NCBI GenBank assembly: GCA_030867875.1
Contig: JAOWCC010000917.1
Span: 248,001 to 312,000, forward strand
Direction of reading: 5' to 3'
From: Actinernus sp. WN-2022
Taxonomy: Eukaryota; Cnidaria; Anthozoa; Actiniaria; Actinernidae
DNA length: 64,000 bases
The translations under genes and the position numbers were made by a program. A model generated the notes under the pieces. That model had not been told where the DNA came from, searched no databases, and saw nothing but the letters and a program-made list of their open reading frames with translations. How positions within the stretch are numbered: the stretch's first letter is position 1; each line of letters begins with the position of its first letter. This document shows positions 32,771 to 43,864 of this stretch, one piece after another.

Positions 32771-35100
32771 TATGAATGATGACTGAGTCCCAGGTCTGTC
32801 TCTTTCGCTTTAAACGTCAGCTGCTACTCGCTTTCCACGGCACGGGTTAGCGTACCATTAAACTGATAGGAGTTAAAGTAGCTCTTACTTAATTATCGTC
32901 GTAAACAGACATAGCGTTGAGGTAAATCAAGTGACAAGTGTATGGAATATCAGAGACTCCTCCAAAACTAAATCCATCTCACTTTATAATCCTGGAAATC
33001 TAACATTTATTACACACCTTACCCAATATAAAACCCTAAGAACTCTAAGAACAAGGTGCAGAAAATACAGGATTACCGTAAAAGATGTTCTGGACCATTT
33101 CTAGCCTTCACTCGAGTCTTCAGTTCAATGGACAGGGGGGAGGGGGTGCCTGGCTTAAGATTGCATTTTCCACACAAGAATAAATGTTGATATTCTTATT
33201 ATCTTGAAACCTCAATCCACTACTTGACATACAATAGCACAACTAGGGCATGGACAGTGGTGTACAAACGAGTCAGTGATGCTAATTATGGTAAGATTAG
33301 CTAATTAACTGTTATAGATCATTTGTATAAAATTAAGAGATAGCAACTGTTGCTATATACTCCGCCATGTTGGATGGCAGGCAGAATCGAATGGCGTACT
33401 GTTTGACTGAGCGCGGGAGTTCGAGTGATGACATATTGACAACTTCTCTTCGCCCTGGTCTAAATTTGGGCAAAGTTCAATAATATATTGAAAAACACTT
33501 TGATCACTCAGATATATTAAGGCCTGGGTCAAGGACTATCACTGACACTCCTAATAGGGGTGGTCTACGTTAGTCTGGTTTTACTCGAAAATCTTGATTT
33601 CACGATATATCATGTACACCATCCTTCAGTGATTTTTGTAAAGATGGTTGCCATGGCGACTGAATCTGTGACCTTTGGACTCATTTTAATAGGAAAGTAT
33701 AATACAAGGCTTCGGGAGGAATGTAAAGCGCACAAAAAATAGAAGTAAAGGCGGTAGAACTAATGCAACTTACCATGTAGTTTATCCGTCCAATTAGACA
33801 TTGTTGAATGTTTGCTATTTCAGTACAAACTTGAGGGGTACCATATTTCATACTAGTATTAATTAGCCTTCTCCTTAAAATACTGAACCAACTTCCCTAA
33901 TTGGAGCAGCAAAGTGTGCACTAACCTTGATTCACTTCCATGGAAATACCCACTAAATTAGAACCTTTTACTGTACTCCAGGAGGAGTTTCTAAAATTGA
34001 CTTTAAATTAAAGATCATAGGTCACATTCCATGTTTCCATGGAAACTGTCTTGAAAATGTGTTAAGGTTGTGACTTTAACGAATCTGTCAAAGTGTCAAG
34101 AATATATCTTACAAACAGGAAGAGATAGCCACCCCCTCTTGATTTGCGGCGGCCATATTGAGACCCATGCCTTTAACGCCCCTGAGCACGATCGTTTCTC
34201 AACTACGGTTGTAATTTTAGTTTACACTAACTTACCACTGGTCTATACTCTTCCGCCGAACTATTTTCATATACTCAGAATGTTCTGAGTTGATGTTCAG
34301 TAAGTATCTGGTGCTTTTAGAGAATGCAAACAAATGCAAATGAACGTGAAGCATTAATCCTATCGGAAACATGTAAGTCATCGTAAACGATGTATAGTCA
34401 CTAAAACTATAAGTTCTCTTCATTGTCACTTTCATTTAGGACCATTATAAGTGTTCTCGGCCGAGACAACTAAGTAAGCAAACGTATAACTGGTTGCCTT
34501 CAAAACAATGAGCAAACTTCTGTTGTGAAACTAATGTTATCGCCTTTTTTTGTTTTATAATTCGTTGAAAGCCTCTAACACCTAGACAAAATGAAGGGCT
34601 TTTATTCTTGGTGAATTCACTAAACACAAAACTTTTTCCCGTTAAAATGTTGTTGACCACGTTCTCCACAAATTTTGGAAACCGACAATAAATAATAATA
34701 ATAATAAATGCCAAAGTTATGGCGTTTCATTCGCAAAAAAGCTTAAAATTGGACTGAAAGTGTTCTAAAATCTTCAGTTTTTGTCGTAATGGCAAACGCA
34801 TGCTCGGTTTTATGCACCTTAATTCGTAGGTTCGGAAAATATTCACCAATTAATAGTAGCTCAAGAATCCATGGAAAATTTAGACATTTTCTGATTTTGA
34901 TTACGTCATCGTGACGGCACTTGAGACCTCATCAGACTACAAGACTTTACCCCAGCAGTCACCTCTCGAACTCATGAATAATTAATGAGAATATTACAAA
35001 GAAAATCACAAGCATGAAGGAGTTTGGATATGTGATGAAACACTTGCATAAATTATCCAAACTTTCTTCTCTGTTTTCTCTTCAATGGTAAATTCGTTGG
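32771..35100. other. No gene recognised
   Basis: Mostly unique-looking AT-rich sequence. A short purine run (GGGGGGAGGGGG near 33,137), AATAAT microsatellite (34,690-34,708) and small chance frames are present, but nothing supports a gene. Confidence 0.5.
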
Positions 35101-35107
35101 AGAAGCC

Positions 35108-35252
35108 ATATACAACACTGTCAGCCGTGTTGTATCACATATCCAAACACCTCGAACTGAGTTTATAAAACTCCGCTTCGCGTCGTTTTTCAACTGAGTT
35201 CGGTTCTCAGTGTTTGGATATGTGATACAACACGGCTGACAGTGTTGTATAT
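35108..35252. mobile_element. Foldback MITE with 43-bp perfect arms
   Basis: The arm at 35108-35150, beginning ATATACAACACTGTCAGCCG, is matched perfectly in reverse complement at 35210-35252. The 59-bp spacer has a weaker internal palindrome (AACTGAGTT..AACTGAGTT-type with TTCGCG centre). A partial relative (GTTTGGATATGTGATGAAAC) occurs at 35,021. No gene. Confidence 0.88.
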
Positions 35253-35394
35253 ATTACTTGCGCACTCTTTAATTTTCTGGGTTTTGCGAGGCTGCAAATC
35301 AGTGGCCTGCGGACCCAAATTTAGTAGTGTCGTGCCATGATGCTTGTCGTGTAAATCGGGATTTAATGACACAATTTTACCGAACACTTATTTA

Positions 35395-36090
35395 AGGTAT
35401 GTTTACATAATTCCATGGACTATAGCTGATGGAAAAGGGTCCAAAATCGATCGAATTTTATGTTCCATGGAATATATAATATATATACTCGCATGTATAA
35501 GCCATATAGGTATGTGCCGCGGGATAGGGTATGGTTTTTGAGGTGCCGCACCCTTAAATAAGGTCTCATATTCTGTATTAGCATCCTTAAATAAAATATC
35601 CTTAAATAGGTACGGTTTGTTTTGTACCCCTAACTCTTGATATATGCAATATCGTGCATTTGTTCAACGCCCGCTAAACGTAACAATCTTGTATGCTTGA
35701 TGTTAGACTACCCACAAAAGAGAAATAAACGATCCGTTCAATAAATTCTGGGGTTGGGTGGAACTTCTCGAAACGAGCGACAGTATTGGCCTACCCAACA
35801 ATAGAAAACATCTTAACCTTTAGAAAGTGCAGTACAAAAACAGACGTATGGTATTATGGGTGCAATCATAATACATGTCTCGAGAGGTTCCGTGCTACTC
35901 AAATTCTGAGTATTCACTTGTCCGTTAAATAGGGTCTCATATTTTAGTTTCAAGCGTTGGAAAGGGTAGCCATTTTATGATTTTAACCCTTAAATAGGGT
36001 CCGGATTTCGACAATTCCGCGGCACACCCCTAGCCTACCCTAAAATTCTGGGAGTACCCCCCACCGGGGGAATATAGCACATCTAAAGCG
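35395..36090. repeat. Interspersed repeat rich in TAAATAGGGT motifs
   Basis: AGGGTATGGTTTTTGAGG, CCTTAAATAAGGTCTC, TTAAATAGGGTCTCATATTTT, ACCCTTAAATAGGGTCCGGA and GGGAGTACCCCCCACCGGGG occur through this stretch. A diverged relative in which GGACAGGGTATGGTTTTTCGAG and GAACAGGGTATGGTATTTATC recur is at 45,340-45,700. No coding content. Confidence 0.6.
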
Positions 36091-37224
36091 GCCAAAATCC
36101 ATCAAAGTTTCAATATATCATTGAGTATAGTACATGAAAAGGGGTGTAAGGATTGATCACATTCTTGTAAAAAATAATCATCGACAGTAATAGTTAGTTA
36201 ATGTTTGATAAAGTACAATTCGAATTGTAACAAAATTGTTTTATTTTTTATAATATAATTACAACAAAATGTATAATTGACATGCTACTACAACCACTGC
36301 CATTTAAGTCGGACCTCTTCAACAATTTCCGGCTATTTTTAACACAACCCCTCCCCCATTTACACAACCTACCCTCCGCCATTTACACAACCTACCCTCC
36401 CCCATTTCAATGTTGGTTTTCGAGAAGATCGAAATGTTGCCTTTCTATCCCAACATTGTAAAGGGGGAGGAGAGGGACAAGCGAAATCCTAAAAAAATAC
36501 CGACGATGAGTCGGAGGGGTTAGTTCAGTGTTCTGAATAGCCTTATTTTGTCGGGCGGTCCATACTTAATTGGCGAAGGTTGTAGTCATGAATTGTCCAA
36601 TGGCGCTTGACAATAATAATTATATGAAAGAGAAAATACCTAAGAATATTAATCACTCTAAAATTCCTAAAAATGGTAATGATAACTTATTAAAAACTGC
36701 TATATTATTAATAAAAATAATTACATGACTATATACAGATTATAGGGTTGTTTAAAAAGAAATGACTTGAGCTTAATTTTAAAAGCTTAGGCCTATTCCA
36801 ACCCTCAAATATTTTCACTCGCACGTGATAAGTGGAATCGTGCCACGTGACCGGCAACATAAGACAGATATCAGTGAATACACCCCCTTTGTGCGTACGC
36901 GTAGCAAGGACTCTCGTAAAATAACATATGTGAAGGATTTATATAAAGACAATAACCAACTTTGTGGCTTTGAAATATCAATTGATATTTGCCCTTGGCC
37001 ATTTGTTCCTCGAAACTCTCTCGGAAACTGTGCGCTTCTCGGAACAGTTTATTAGGCAAAATCAGTGCATATTTCAACGCTACAAGTATACAATACGTTA
37101 TTTGTCCACAAGTATAATATAATACGTTATTCGTACTTAGACATTATCTGTTCCTCGAAACTCACTGAGTATTGTTCGAACTTCGCTCTCGGAAACTGTG
37201 CGCTTCTCGGAACAGTTAGACAAA
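36091..37224. other. No gene; short direct repeat
   Basis: AT-rich sequence with a direct repeat of TTCCTCGAAACTC...CTCGGAAACTGTGCGCTTCTCG near 37,003-37,047 and 37,151-37,219, the second with extra bases inside. Also a run of CATTTACACAACCTACCCTCC copies (36,355-36,405). No gene recognised. Confidence 0.5.
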
Positions 37225-37796
37225 ATACTGTACTGTCTAGAAAATCTAAAACTACTTCACTCCCAACGGCCAAATTTGAGGGACATGAAGGTAATGTTAT
37301 ACTGAACCCGAAAGAGATTAGTAATGCTTTTAACAAACATTTTGTTTAAGTTGGGCCTATTTTGGCTGGGCAAATTCCGCAATCCCCACTGAGCTTTGAG
37401 TCGTTTCGGAAATACTTAATATTATCAAAAAGTTATCGGCAAATAAAGCCAGTGGATTGGACGGAATACCAGCTAGTCTATACTTCATCTCTGCGTGTCA
37501 TCTATAGCCAGTAAACCGCTAGCTCATATCTTCAATCTCTCTATCAATCATGGTACTTTGCCAACTGATTGGAAGAATGCAAGAGTGTCTCCATTATATA
37601 ATGAGGGATCTAGATCAACCCTTAATAATTATAGACCTATTTTTGTCATTTCTGTTGTTGCAAAAATACTTGAACGAGCGATTTTTAACCAATTTTATGC
37701 ATACTTAGTTGATAACAACGTCCTTAGTAAATATCAGTCTGGTTTTAGGCCGCTATATTCCACTGTAACAGCTTTGTTGGATCTCACAAATGAATG
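37225..37796 (+). pseudogene. LINE fragment, N-terminal part of reverse transcriptase
   Basis: Reading with frame changes shows NPKEISNAFNKHFV, VGPILAGQIPQSP, then NIIKKLSANKASGLDGIP, then HIFNLSINHGTLPTDWKNAR and NNYRPIFVISVVAKILERAI, and finally YQSGFRPLYSTVTALLDLTN. These are the connecting region and first RT motifs of a CR1/L2-type LINE. A TAA follows HFV and at least two frameshifts are present. LINE similarity ends at about 37,796, where a dispersed repeat begins, so the catalytic YADD part is missing. Confidence 0.82.
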
Positions 37797-38100
37797 GTTT
37801 ATGTTTTCCTATACATTTGTCTGTAAAAACGAGTCAAAGTCCGCGGGAAAATTTACAGACAACGTATGGAAAACTGAAAACGCGATTGCACGCTTCCCAG
37901 CACAACTACATCCCTCAAATTTCGATCAGTTAATCTTTCACCTGGTATCATAAGTTTGTATCTGAAGAATATTTTATTTCAGAAATTCGATTTTACGGAC
38001 TTTATTTGGCATCGGATTCCCATACAAACACTGTATTTCGCGCCATGTTTGCACCCCTTTCAAAATGTCGGAATTAATCGCGAACTGGTTTATTACTGGT
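37797..38100. repeat. Dispersed repeat, inverted relative to 30,785-31,060
   Basis: Blocks CGCGGGAAAATTTACAGAC, GCTTCCCAGCACAACTACAT, CAGAAATTCGATTTTACGGA, GCATCGGATTCCC and TCAAAATGTCGGAATTAA correspond in reverse complement and reverse order to sequence at 30,785-31,060. It directly abuts and truncates the LINE fragment. Superfamily unknown. Confidence 0.7.
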
Positions 38101-39661
38101 TATTTGTTGGTTTGCTATGGAATACCAGCGAACATCATAAAGAGATCAGAGCATCATAAAGATTCGCACTTTTCAGGAGGAATATTTTGGCCGATCTTTG
38201 AGATTTTTGGGACCATGTGTTTCCTGATATTGAAGAAAGTAGGCACCAAACAGAATTCCAAGATAGGCCGAATAGACGTGATGAATTTGAAAACAAGCTT
38301 ATGAAATGTACGATTTTGCGCATAATTAGAAAGCTCGGAGGAGAAAAGGCTAGTATAGTAATCCAACTAAATTCCCGACTTCAGTGTGCAAAAACTTATT
38401 CATGAAACGAAATGAATGCACATGACGTTACAAAATACGTCGTCCTACAGCATACTCGCGAACGAGGGCAAAGTTTTCGATTAGATTTTTAAACATTAAC
38501 ATCAAATCAAACTTGTCGCTTTTCACCATGCAACTATCATTCACAATTGACGTCATTCATCTAGTGATATATTCTGTCCCACTTTCTCGATTTTTTTGCA
38601 CTTAACAGATGTTTCTCATAGGTAGAATTGGAACCGGCATCATATTTGCCTGACGTTTTGCAAAAAATTGGCGAACATGATATTTTGCGGTAACATTTTT
38701 ATCTATTTTGCAGTAGAAGTTTCCTTCGATCAATTATATTGAAACTCGTTACCAACAAAGTTCATGGGTTAGTTAATCTATAACAACAATTTTAAACAAA
38801 TCTATCGCATCGTTTTTTTAGATTTTTGAATTTTTCGTCAAAATAAGGGGTCGAAAGAAGTACTTATATCTCATAAAATATTATGTATCTTGGAATTCTA
38901 TTTGCCGTTTACATTTCTTCAATATCAGGAAATACATGGTCCAAGATATCTCAAAATAGGTCAAACACTTGCTGCTGAACTTTATATTGCCAATTTGGCT
39001 GTCACAATACCCGCGAGTCATGCACCTTAAACTCAAAACAATTGTACGTTTAATTGGTTTAAAAGTTGGTTACTGTATTCTCGCTTATGTTCATGACAAG
39101 TTGGCTGAAACATTTGTCAACAACTCTGAAATTGGAATAAATCACGCCTGCTTGAAAGAGCTGTCATTCTATTATTTCGGAAGAGGATCAGAGCAATTGG
39201 ACACCTATCGGCCTAATCAATTAATCCCAGCACACATTACGCTATTTTTTTGCACAATGGTGTACGTCTACGCGAAAAGTAACTCAGTGGTCCAGTGCGA
39301 TTGGACACTATCCTGTGGAGCCATGGATTAACCTAGTTACCAGTCCTCCCGCGCCGTCTTCATACATCTATTGAAATTGCTCTGTAACAGTTCAACTTTA
39401 ACAATTAATGCAGAAGATGTATTTTAGTGTCTTTAATGATCGCAAGATCGAATCAATTTCAACATTTAAAACAAATTGGTCCAAAACGGCTATTTGTGAC
39501 AGTTTTGTACACCAGCTCACTGTGTTTAGTCGAAAAGTTTAGATTGATACTGACGTGTAAATATCTTGTTAAAACATATTGAACAGTTATAAGGTATAGC
39601 ATAAAAAAAACTTTATTTAAGTGTCTAGTCTTCTAGCTGACTCTACAAGGAGACTACTAAT
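38101..39661. other. No gene recognised
   Basis: Sequence with scattered chance frames (the longest about 120 codons at 38,969-39,331) lacking any family resemblance or codon pattern. Nothing else is visible. Confidence 0.5.
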
Positions 39662-39846
39662 GGGGGACACGAATTCCTCGGTAGAATTGGAATTTAGGTT
39701 AGTTTTTGAGGAGGGACGGAAAACAGGAGAAAAAACCTCGCAGCAACGGCGAGATACCAACAAACTCAACTCACCGGCATCGGGGATAGAACGCGGACTA
39801 CAGAGGTGAGAAACGAAGCGCTTACTATTACGGCACGGCCCGGCTC
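39662..39846 (-). mobile_element. tRNA-derived SINE, diverged
   Basis: Shares with the SINE at 53,133-53,316 the order AATTGGAATTTAGGTT, GGAGGGACGGAAAACAGGAG, CGGCGAGATACCAACAAACT, CACAGAGGTGAGA-like and GAAGCGCTTAC. The tRNA head is on the minus strand and its boxes have decayed. Confidence 0.7.
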
Positions 39847-40679
39847 ATCAATAACAGACACACGGGCTATAAGGTCATCTAGGGCGTGTTTACCAGACTT
39901 GTTATTCCGAAAATTGATGCACCAAAAATACGATTAAATTCGAAAATACTTCCAAAAGAATACACCTTAATAACGAATTAAAAACCTCCTTGATTGTGGT
40001 GTATTCTGTTTTTTTGGAATAGCTGGAGTAAAGTCCAAAAAACTATGCCCTTGCAGAATGTATACTCTCGCCTTAAAAGATAAATCTATTGCGCTCTTGC
40101 TGAGTCATTATTTGCTTTAGTTACTAGTTTAACATCTTCAGTACGTACAGATATTTGGTGGCCTAGTAAAGTTAGTTTTGATATGTTTCTGTAATGTAAT
40201 GTACTATGTAGGGCCCCTCTGGATGTACCAGCCTACGAGCTGAATGGGACACTATGTGAAAATAAAGTATACTTACTTACTATGTTCAGTGAATCCACAG
40301 TTATATTGGACAGTGATACGCGGGATCAATAATAAGTGATTACATGACTAAGCAAGGACTCTTTCTAACTGTCAACTTGACAGTTCGATTCTATGCTCCT
40401 CATAAAACGAAATAAACTTTGGTGACTCAACTGGTGACAACACTACAACCTGGAGCGACGGAGTAATACTCGCGCATGCTCAGTAAAAACTTGACAGGAT
40501 TTCGCGGCAGAGCCTCCTTTTCTCTTTTTATATAGCGGGAAGATGACTATCTTCTGATTTTGGTTCTTTTAATAGCTAATGTATCAGTTAAAGTATCAGT
40601 TAACCACGGACGGATTAAGTGCCGAAGCTAAACCTGAGTTAATCAGTTATTGGTTACTGACATGATGATGTTTTTTACT
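39847..40679. other. No gene recognised
   Basis: Unassigned sequence. A segment near 40,210-40,260 (AGGGCCCCTCTGGATGTACC...AAATAAAGTATACTTACTTAC) resembles the 3' end of a LINE-type transcript but is too short to classify. Confidence 0.35.
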
Positions 40680-40972
40680 TCAGTTCCTCGACCCACAGAA
40701 CTGTTTAGCCAGTGTGTATTTGTCTACTTCTAGTAGTGCTTGTCCAAGCTTTTCATATGTTCTATTAGGTCCCGACTCTATCCACAATTCAAGCATTGCA
40801 TATGCTTTACTCTGAAGATCTCCGTACCTTCTGTCATCTCTATTAATACTTGTTATTTTGTTAGGTTTTACCCCTAATTTGGAACCAAAACACTGCCACA
40901 TGTCTGCCAAGTGATCTGCCAGATCCTGGAGTTCATAATGCGTTGGTTCGCCTTGTCGCCACTGGATGTCAA
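40680..40972 (-). CDS. Death-domain exon, 3'-terminal
   Basis: Death domains are six-helix modules that assemble apoptosis and innate-immunity signalling complexes. The minus-strand frame reads LQDLADHLADMWQCFGSKLG, then VKPNKITSINRDD, YAMLELWIESG and TYEKLGQALLEVDKY, the usual pattern of helices with the conserved Trp in helix 5. A stop (TGA) follows at 40680-40682. The exon probably begins at 40972 after a splice acceptor (TTATTTCTGTTCGGCAG), so the Met at 40910 is internal. No partner exon is recognised upstream. It looks intact, so it is either the last exon of a host gene or an isolated copy. About 95 residues are encoded. Confidence 0.72.
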
Positions 40973-41055
40973 CTGCCGAACAGAAATAATCGTTAAAATA
41001 GTGTTAGTGGTAAACTATGAGGGCATATATCCATTTTTAGAAAAACAGAAAATAC

Positions 41056-41222
41056 CCCACTTCCGCGATATGCTTCACTTGTCACGCACAAAGGTTTCAA
41101 TACGAGTCTCCGTGCTAAATTAAATGTATTCTTTTCTCTGTGAAAAGAATAAATTTAATTTAGCACGGAGCCTCGTATTGAATCCTTTGTGCGTGACAAG
41201 TAAAGCATATCGCGGAAGTGGG
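41056..41222. repeat. Near-perfect long hairpin, 81-bp arms
   Basis: Positions 41056-41136 pair with 41142-41222 without gaps: only about four mismatches in 81 pairs and a 5-nt loop (TCTGT). The outer pair starts CCCACTTCCGCGATATGC. No coding content. It could be a foldback MITE or the template of a hairpin RNA. Confidence 0.92.
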
Positions 41223-41636
41223 CTATTGATTTACAAAAACATAAAACAGCGGTTAAAAAGTTGTGAACATATGTACAAACACCGCTACAACATGGTATAT
41301 TCTATTCATATACAATGTAATAAAAAGTGAACTATGCACACAAGTTGTTGTTAATTTTATTTCTTGTGACAAGTTTTATGGCTAGCGGAATAAAAAAGTT
41401 CTTGTCAGTGCCAGAAAATGGCATTTTGAGCTTGCCAGTTTGAGAAGAACGTAGTTGATAGTTAGATTCAACAGACCTATGCGAGAGCCTATGACTGGCC
41501 TATGAATAAGCTGATGACAGGAGTGATGTATGTAGTATAATATTCCATCCATATCGAAATTGTCTACATTATCCTACCTATCACTGAGTTTCTTTAAGAT
41601 GTCTCAAGGGCACCTATAATCCCGACCACATCACTC

Positions 41637-41780
41637 GATAATTCCGATAATCGATATTTTTCGATAATAATCGATATTAATCAATCGATTAATATCGGAA
41701 ATCGATGAAAATCGATAAGGGATACATTTGTGACTATCGATTATTATCGATTTTCATCGACAATTATCGATTTTCATCTA
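41637..41780. repeat. ATCGAT-rich palindromic stretch
   Basis: Contains about ten ATCGAT or ATCGA motifs alternating with TTAT or AATA. A matching stretch, reversed, is at 57,650-57,815. Both are bordered by a shared end sequence (CGACCACATCA here; TGATGTGGTCG there), so they are ends or copies of the same repeat family. Confidence 0.75.
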
Positions 41781-41869
41781 ATTCATGTTCCCATTAAAAA
41801 GAGGGAAAGTTCAATTACCGATGAAGGTTTTTATAATAGGGTTGCCACTGACTCAACTGCATCGGAAAC

Positions 41870-42420
41870 AATTTCATGCATCTAGCCTTTGAAATTATAA
41901 CAATATCAACACTGTCGTCTTACCAATATGGTAACTAATTAAATGAATAACATTATATATTTTCCCTCAGTAATGTGTTCATCTCAGGCATAACCACAAA
42001 TGTGCAATGTTCATGCTGTTCACGGTAAAACAACTCGGCTAATAATTATGCTAGACTTAAACAGTCAATCATAGAATCTCTAAGCAATGTATCTACATTA
42101 ACACATAACAAAACGAAGCTAGAACAAATTTCAGAAGAAATAATTATAATGCGAAATGACATAACTAGCCTTTGAAATTATAACAATAACAAGTAACATT
42201 GTTCTCTTACCAATGCGGTAATTAAATAAATGAATAACAGTATTTCCACTCAGTAATATAAAAATATCTGCGTTACGCAGTTTAGCAGGTATTTGTTTTC
42301 TGCACGTTCCGTTAATGGAATGTCCATTGTGCACTGTGCAACAGTTACGTAATAATGCAATATGCATATGTGTATATAAGTAGCTTAACGAGTATGTTCT
42401 TCCTTCGGTCTGTGAAAGCA
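41870..42420. repeat. Duplicated AT-rich segment including an empty-site-like sequence
   Basis: CTAGCCTTTGAAATTATAAC...CTTACCAAT..GGTAA...AAATGAATAACA occurs at 41,881-41,950 and again at 42,167-42,230. Between the copies, GCATAACCACAAATGTGCAATGTTC at 41,989-42,013 matches the two flanks of the insertion at 52,376-57,280 joined together. No gene. Confidence 0.65.
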
Positions 42421-43184
42421 ACTACTGACTCCACATTGCAGTTATTTTATTTTATTTCTGGTAATCTGTTATATATTTGTTATTTATAGTGCAGCGGGTG
42501 CCAAGGCATTCAGAAGAAAAACATTACCGCTGCAAAGAGCGATCACCGCTGCAATTACCAGAAGCTGTGTCGTCAAACGACCACAAAGTCAAGTTGAGTG
42601 TGACTTAGACTATTTACATTCTTATAATTGCGACGAATTCTGTGCAGATAACAATACATTAGTCAAGGTGTCAAACGCTGGTTAATGGCATCCGTAAATT
42701 TTGAAAGCCTGTCAGTTAGATACCGCAATACAAGACGGGATTTCGACATTTCGATAATTAGCTAGGATCGCCGGTTCTATTATCTCAGCGGCTTTAGCAG
42801 TTGGTCCGATTTCCCGCTTTCTTACAAGGCAGATATACCTTTCAATTTATCGAATCCAGATCAGCATGGGACCATACCCACGAGGAGCTAAAATTTTAGT
42901 ATAGAACATCGATTCGTTCAACGGTTATTCTCTTAGGCCTCCACCCGTGACCCATACAGTCATATTTATCGGGTTTTTGGAGGGTTTTTGGTTTCCCTAG
43001 TCGGTATTGTAATTGGCGATACGTAAACAACTGAAGACGTTGGTCAAGGCTCGATATATCGAGAATTTAAAGTTATTACAACAACGTATTATCTTATGTT
43101 AAACAATGCAACACACGAGTTTACCGACAACGAAATCGCTGCTGGAATAGTTTCTATTATAGTTGCTAGAATAGTTTCAACACA
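42421..43184. other. No gene recognised
   Basis: Unassigned sequence upstream of a LINE fragment. An open frame begins at 43,096, but its first 30 codons do not resemble the LINE. Confidence 0.45.
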
Positions 43185-43556
43185 CCTTGATCAAGTCCCA
43201 TGTGTAAAACTCTTAGGACTAGAGATTGACCAGGATTTAACTTTCTCTGAACACATTGATAAACTATGCAAAAAACTTGCACAGCGCATTGGCATTTTAA
43301 ATAGGATTAAGTCTTGTATTCCAGTTAAGCAGAGAATGTTATACTATACCTCAGTAATCAAGCCAGTAATAACCTATGCCAGTATAGTATGGTCCAGCTG
43401 CAGTAATAAAGATAATCTAGCTAGGGTGCTGAGGCTGCAAAAAAGGGCTGTGAGAATTATTTTAGACGCCAAACCTCAGTCACCATCAGTTCCGCTGTTT
43501 AACAACCTCAACTGGCTACCATTTTACGAAGAAGTCAAAGTAGCCAAATGTACAAT
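43185..43556 (+). pseudogene. LINE reverse transcriptase C-terminus, first part of a second split copy
   Basis: One frame encodes VKLLGLEIDQDLTFSEHIDK, QRIGILNRIKSCIPVKQRML, then VIKPVITYASIVWSSC and RLQKRAVRIILDAKP, the post-catalytic thumb region of CR1/L2-type LINEs. It reads without stops into the insertion at 43,557. The 5' portion including YADD is absent (5' truncation). The frame continues at 46,778 beyond the insertion. Confidence 0.85.
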
Positions 43557-43864
43557 AGGCCTTTTGCAATAGACAGTCACGTGACTTGTTGGCCCATAGT
43601 AACGCCATACTGGGTTGCAAGCTAACCAGCTCTCCCTTGACAACCAACAGAGATTGACTGAGCCGTGGTATCATAGCTGGACTTCGAAGCGTTTTTTCGT
43701 CTTACTTACTTAATTCATCTCGAAATAAGTCTTATACAGAACAAAAGTAAAGGTTGTTCTTTACTTTTGATCCGGTATTTTGTCAAATATGCGGCGCAAA
43801 ATAGAGTTTGGACGCTCAAACGAACTCACCTCGAATCTCAGGCATGGCAAACATGGCGGCCGCT

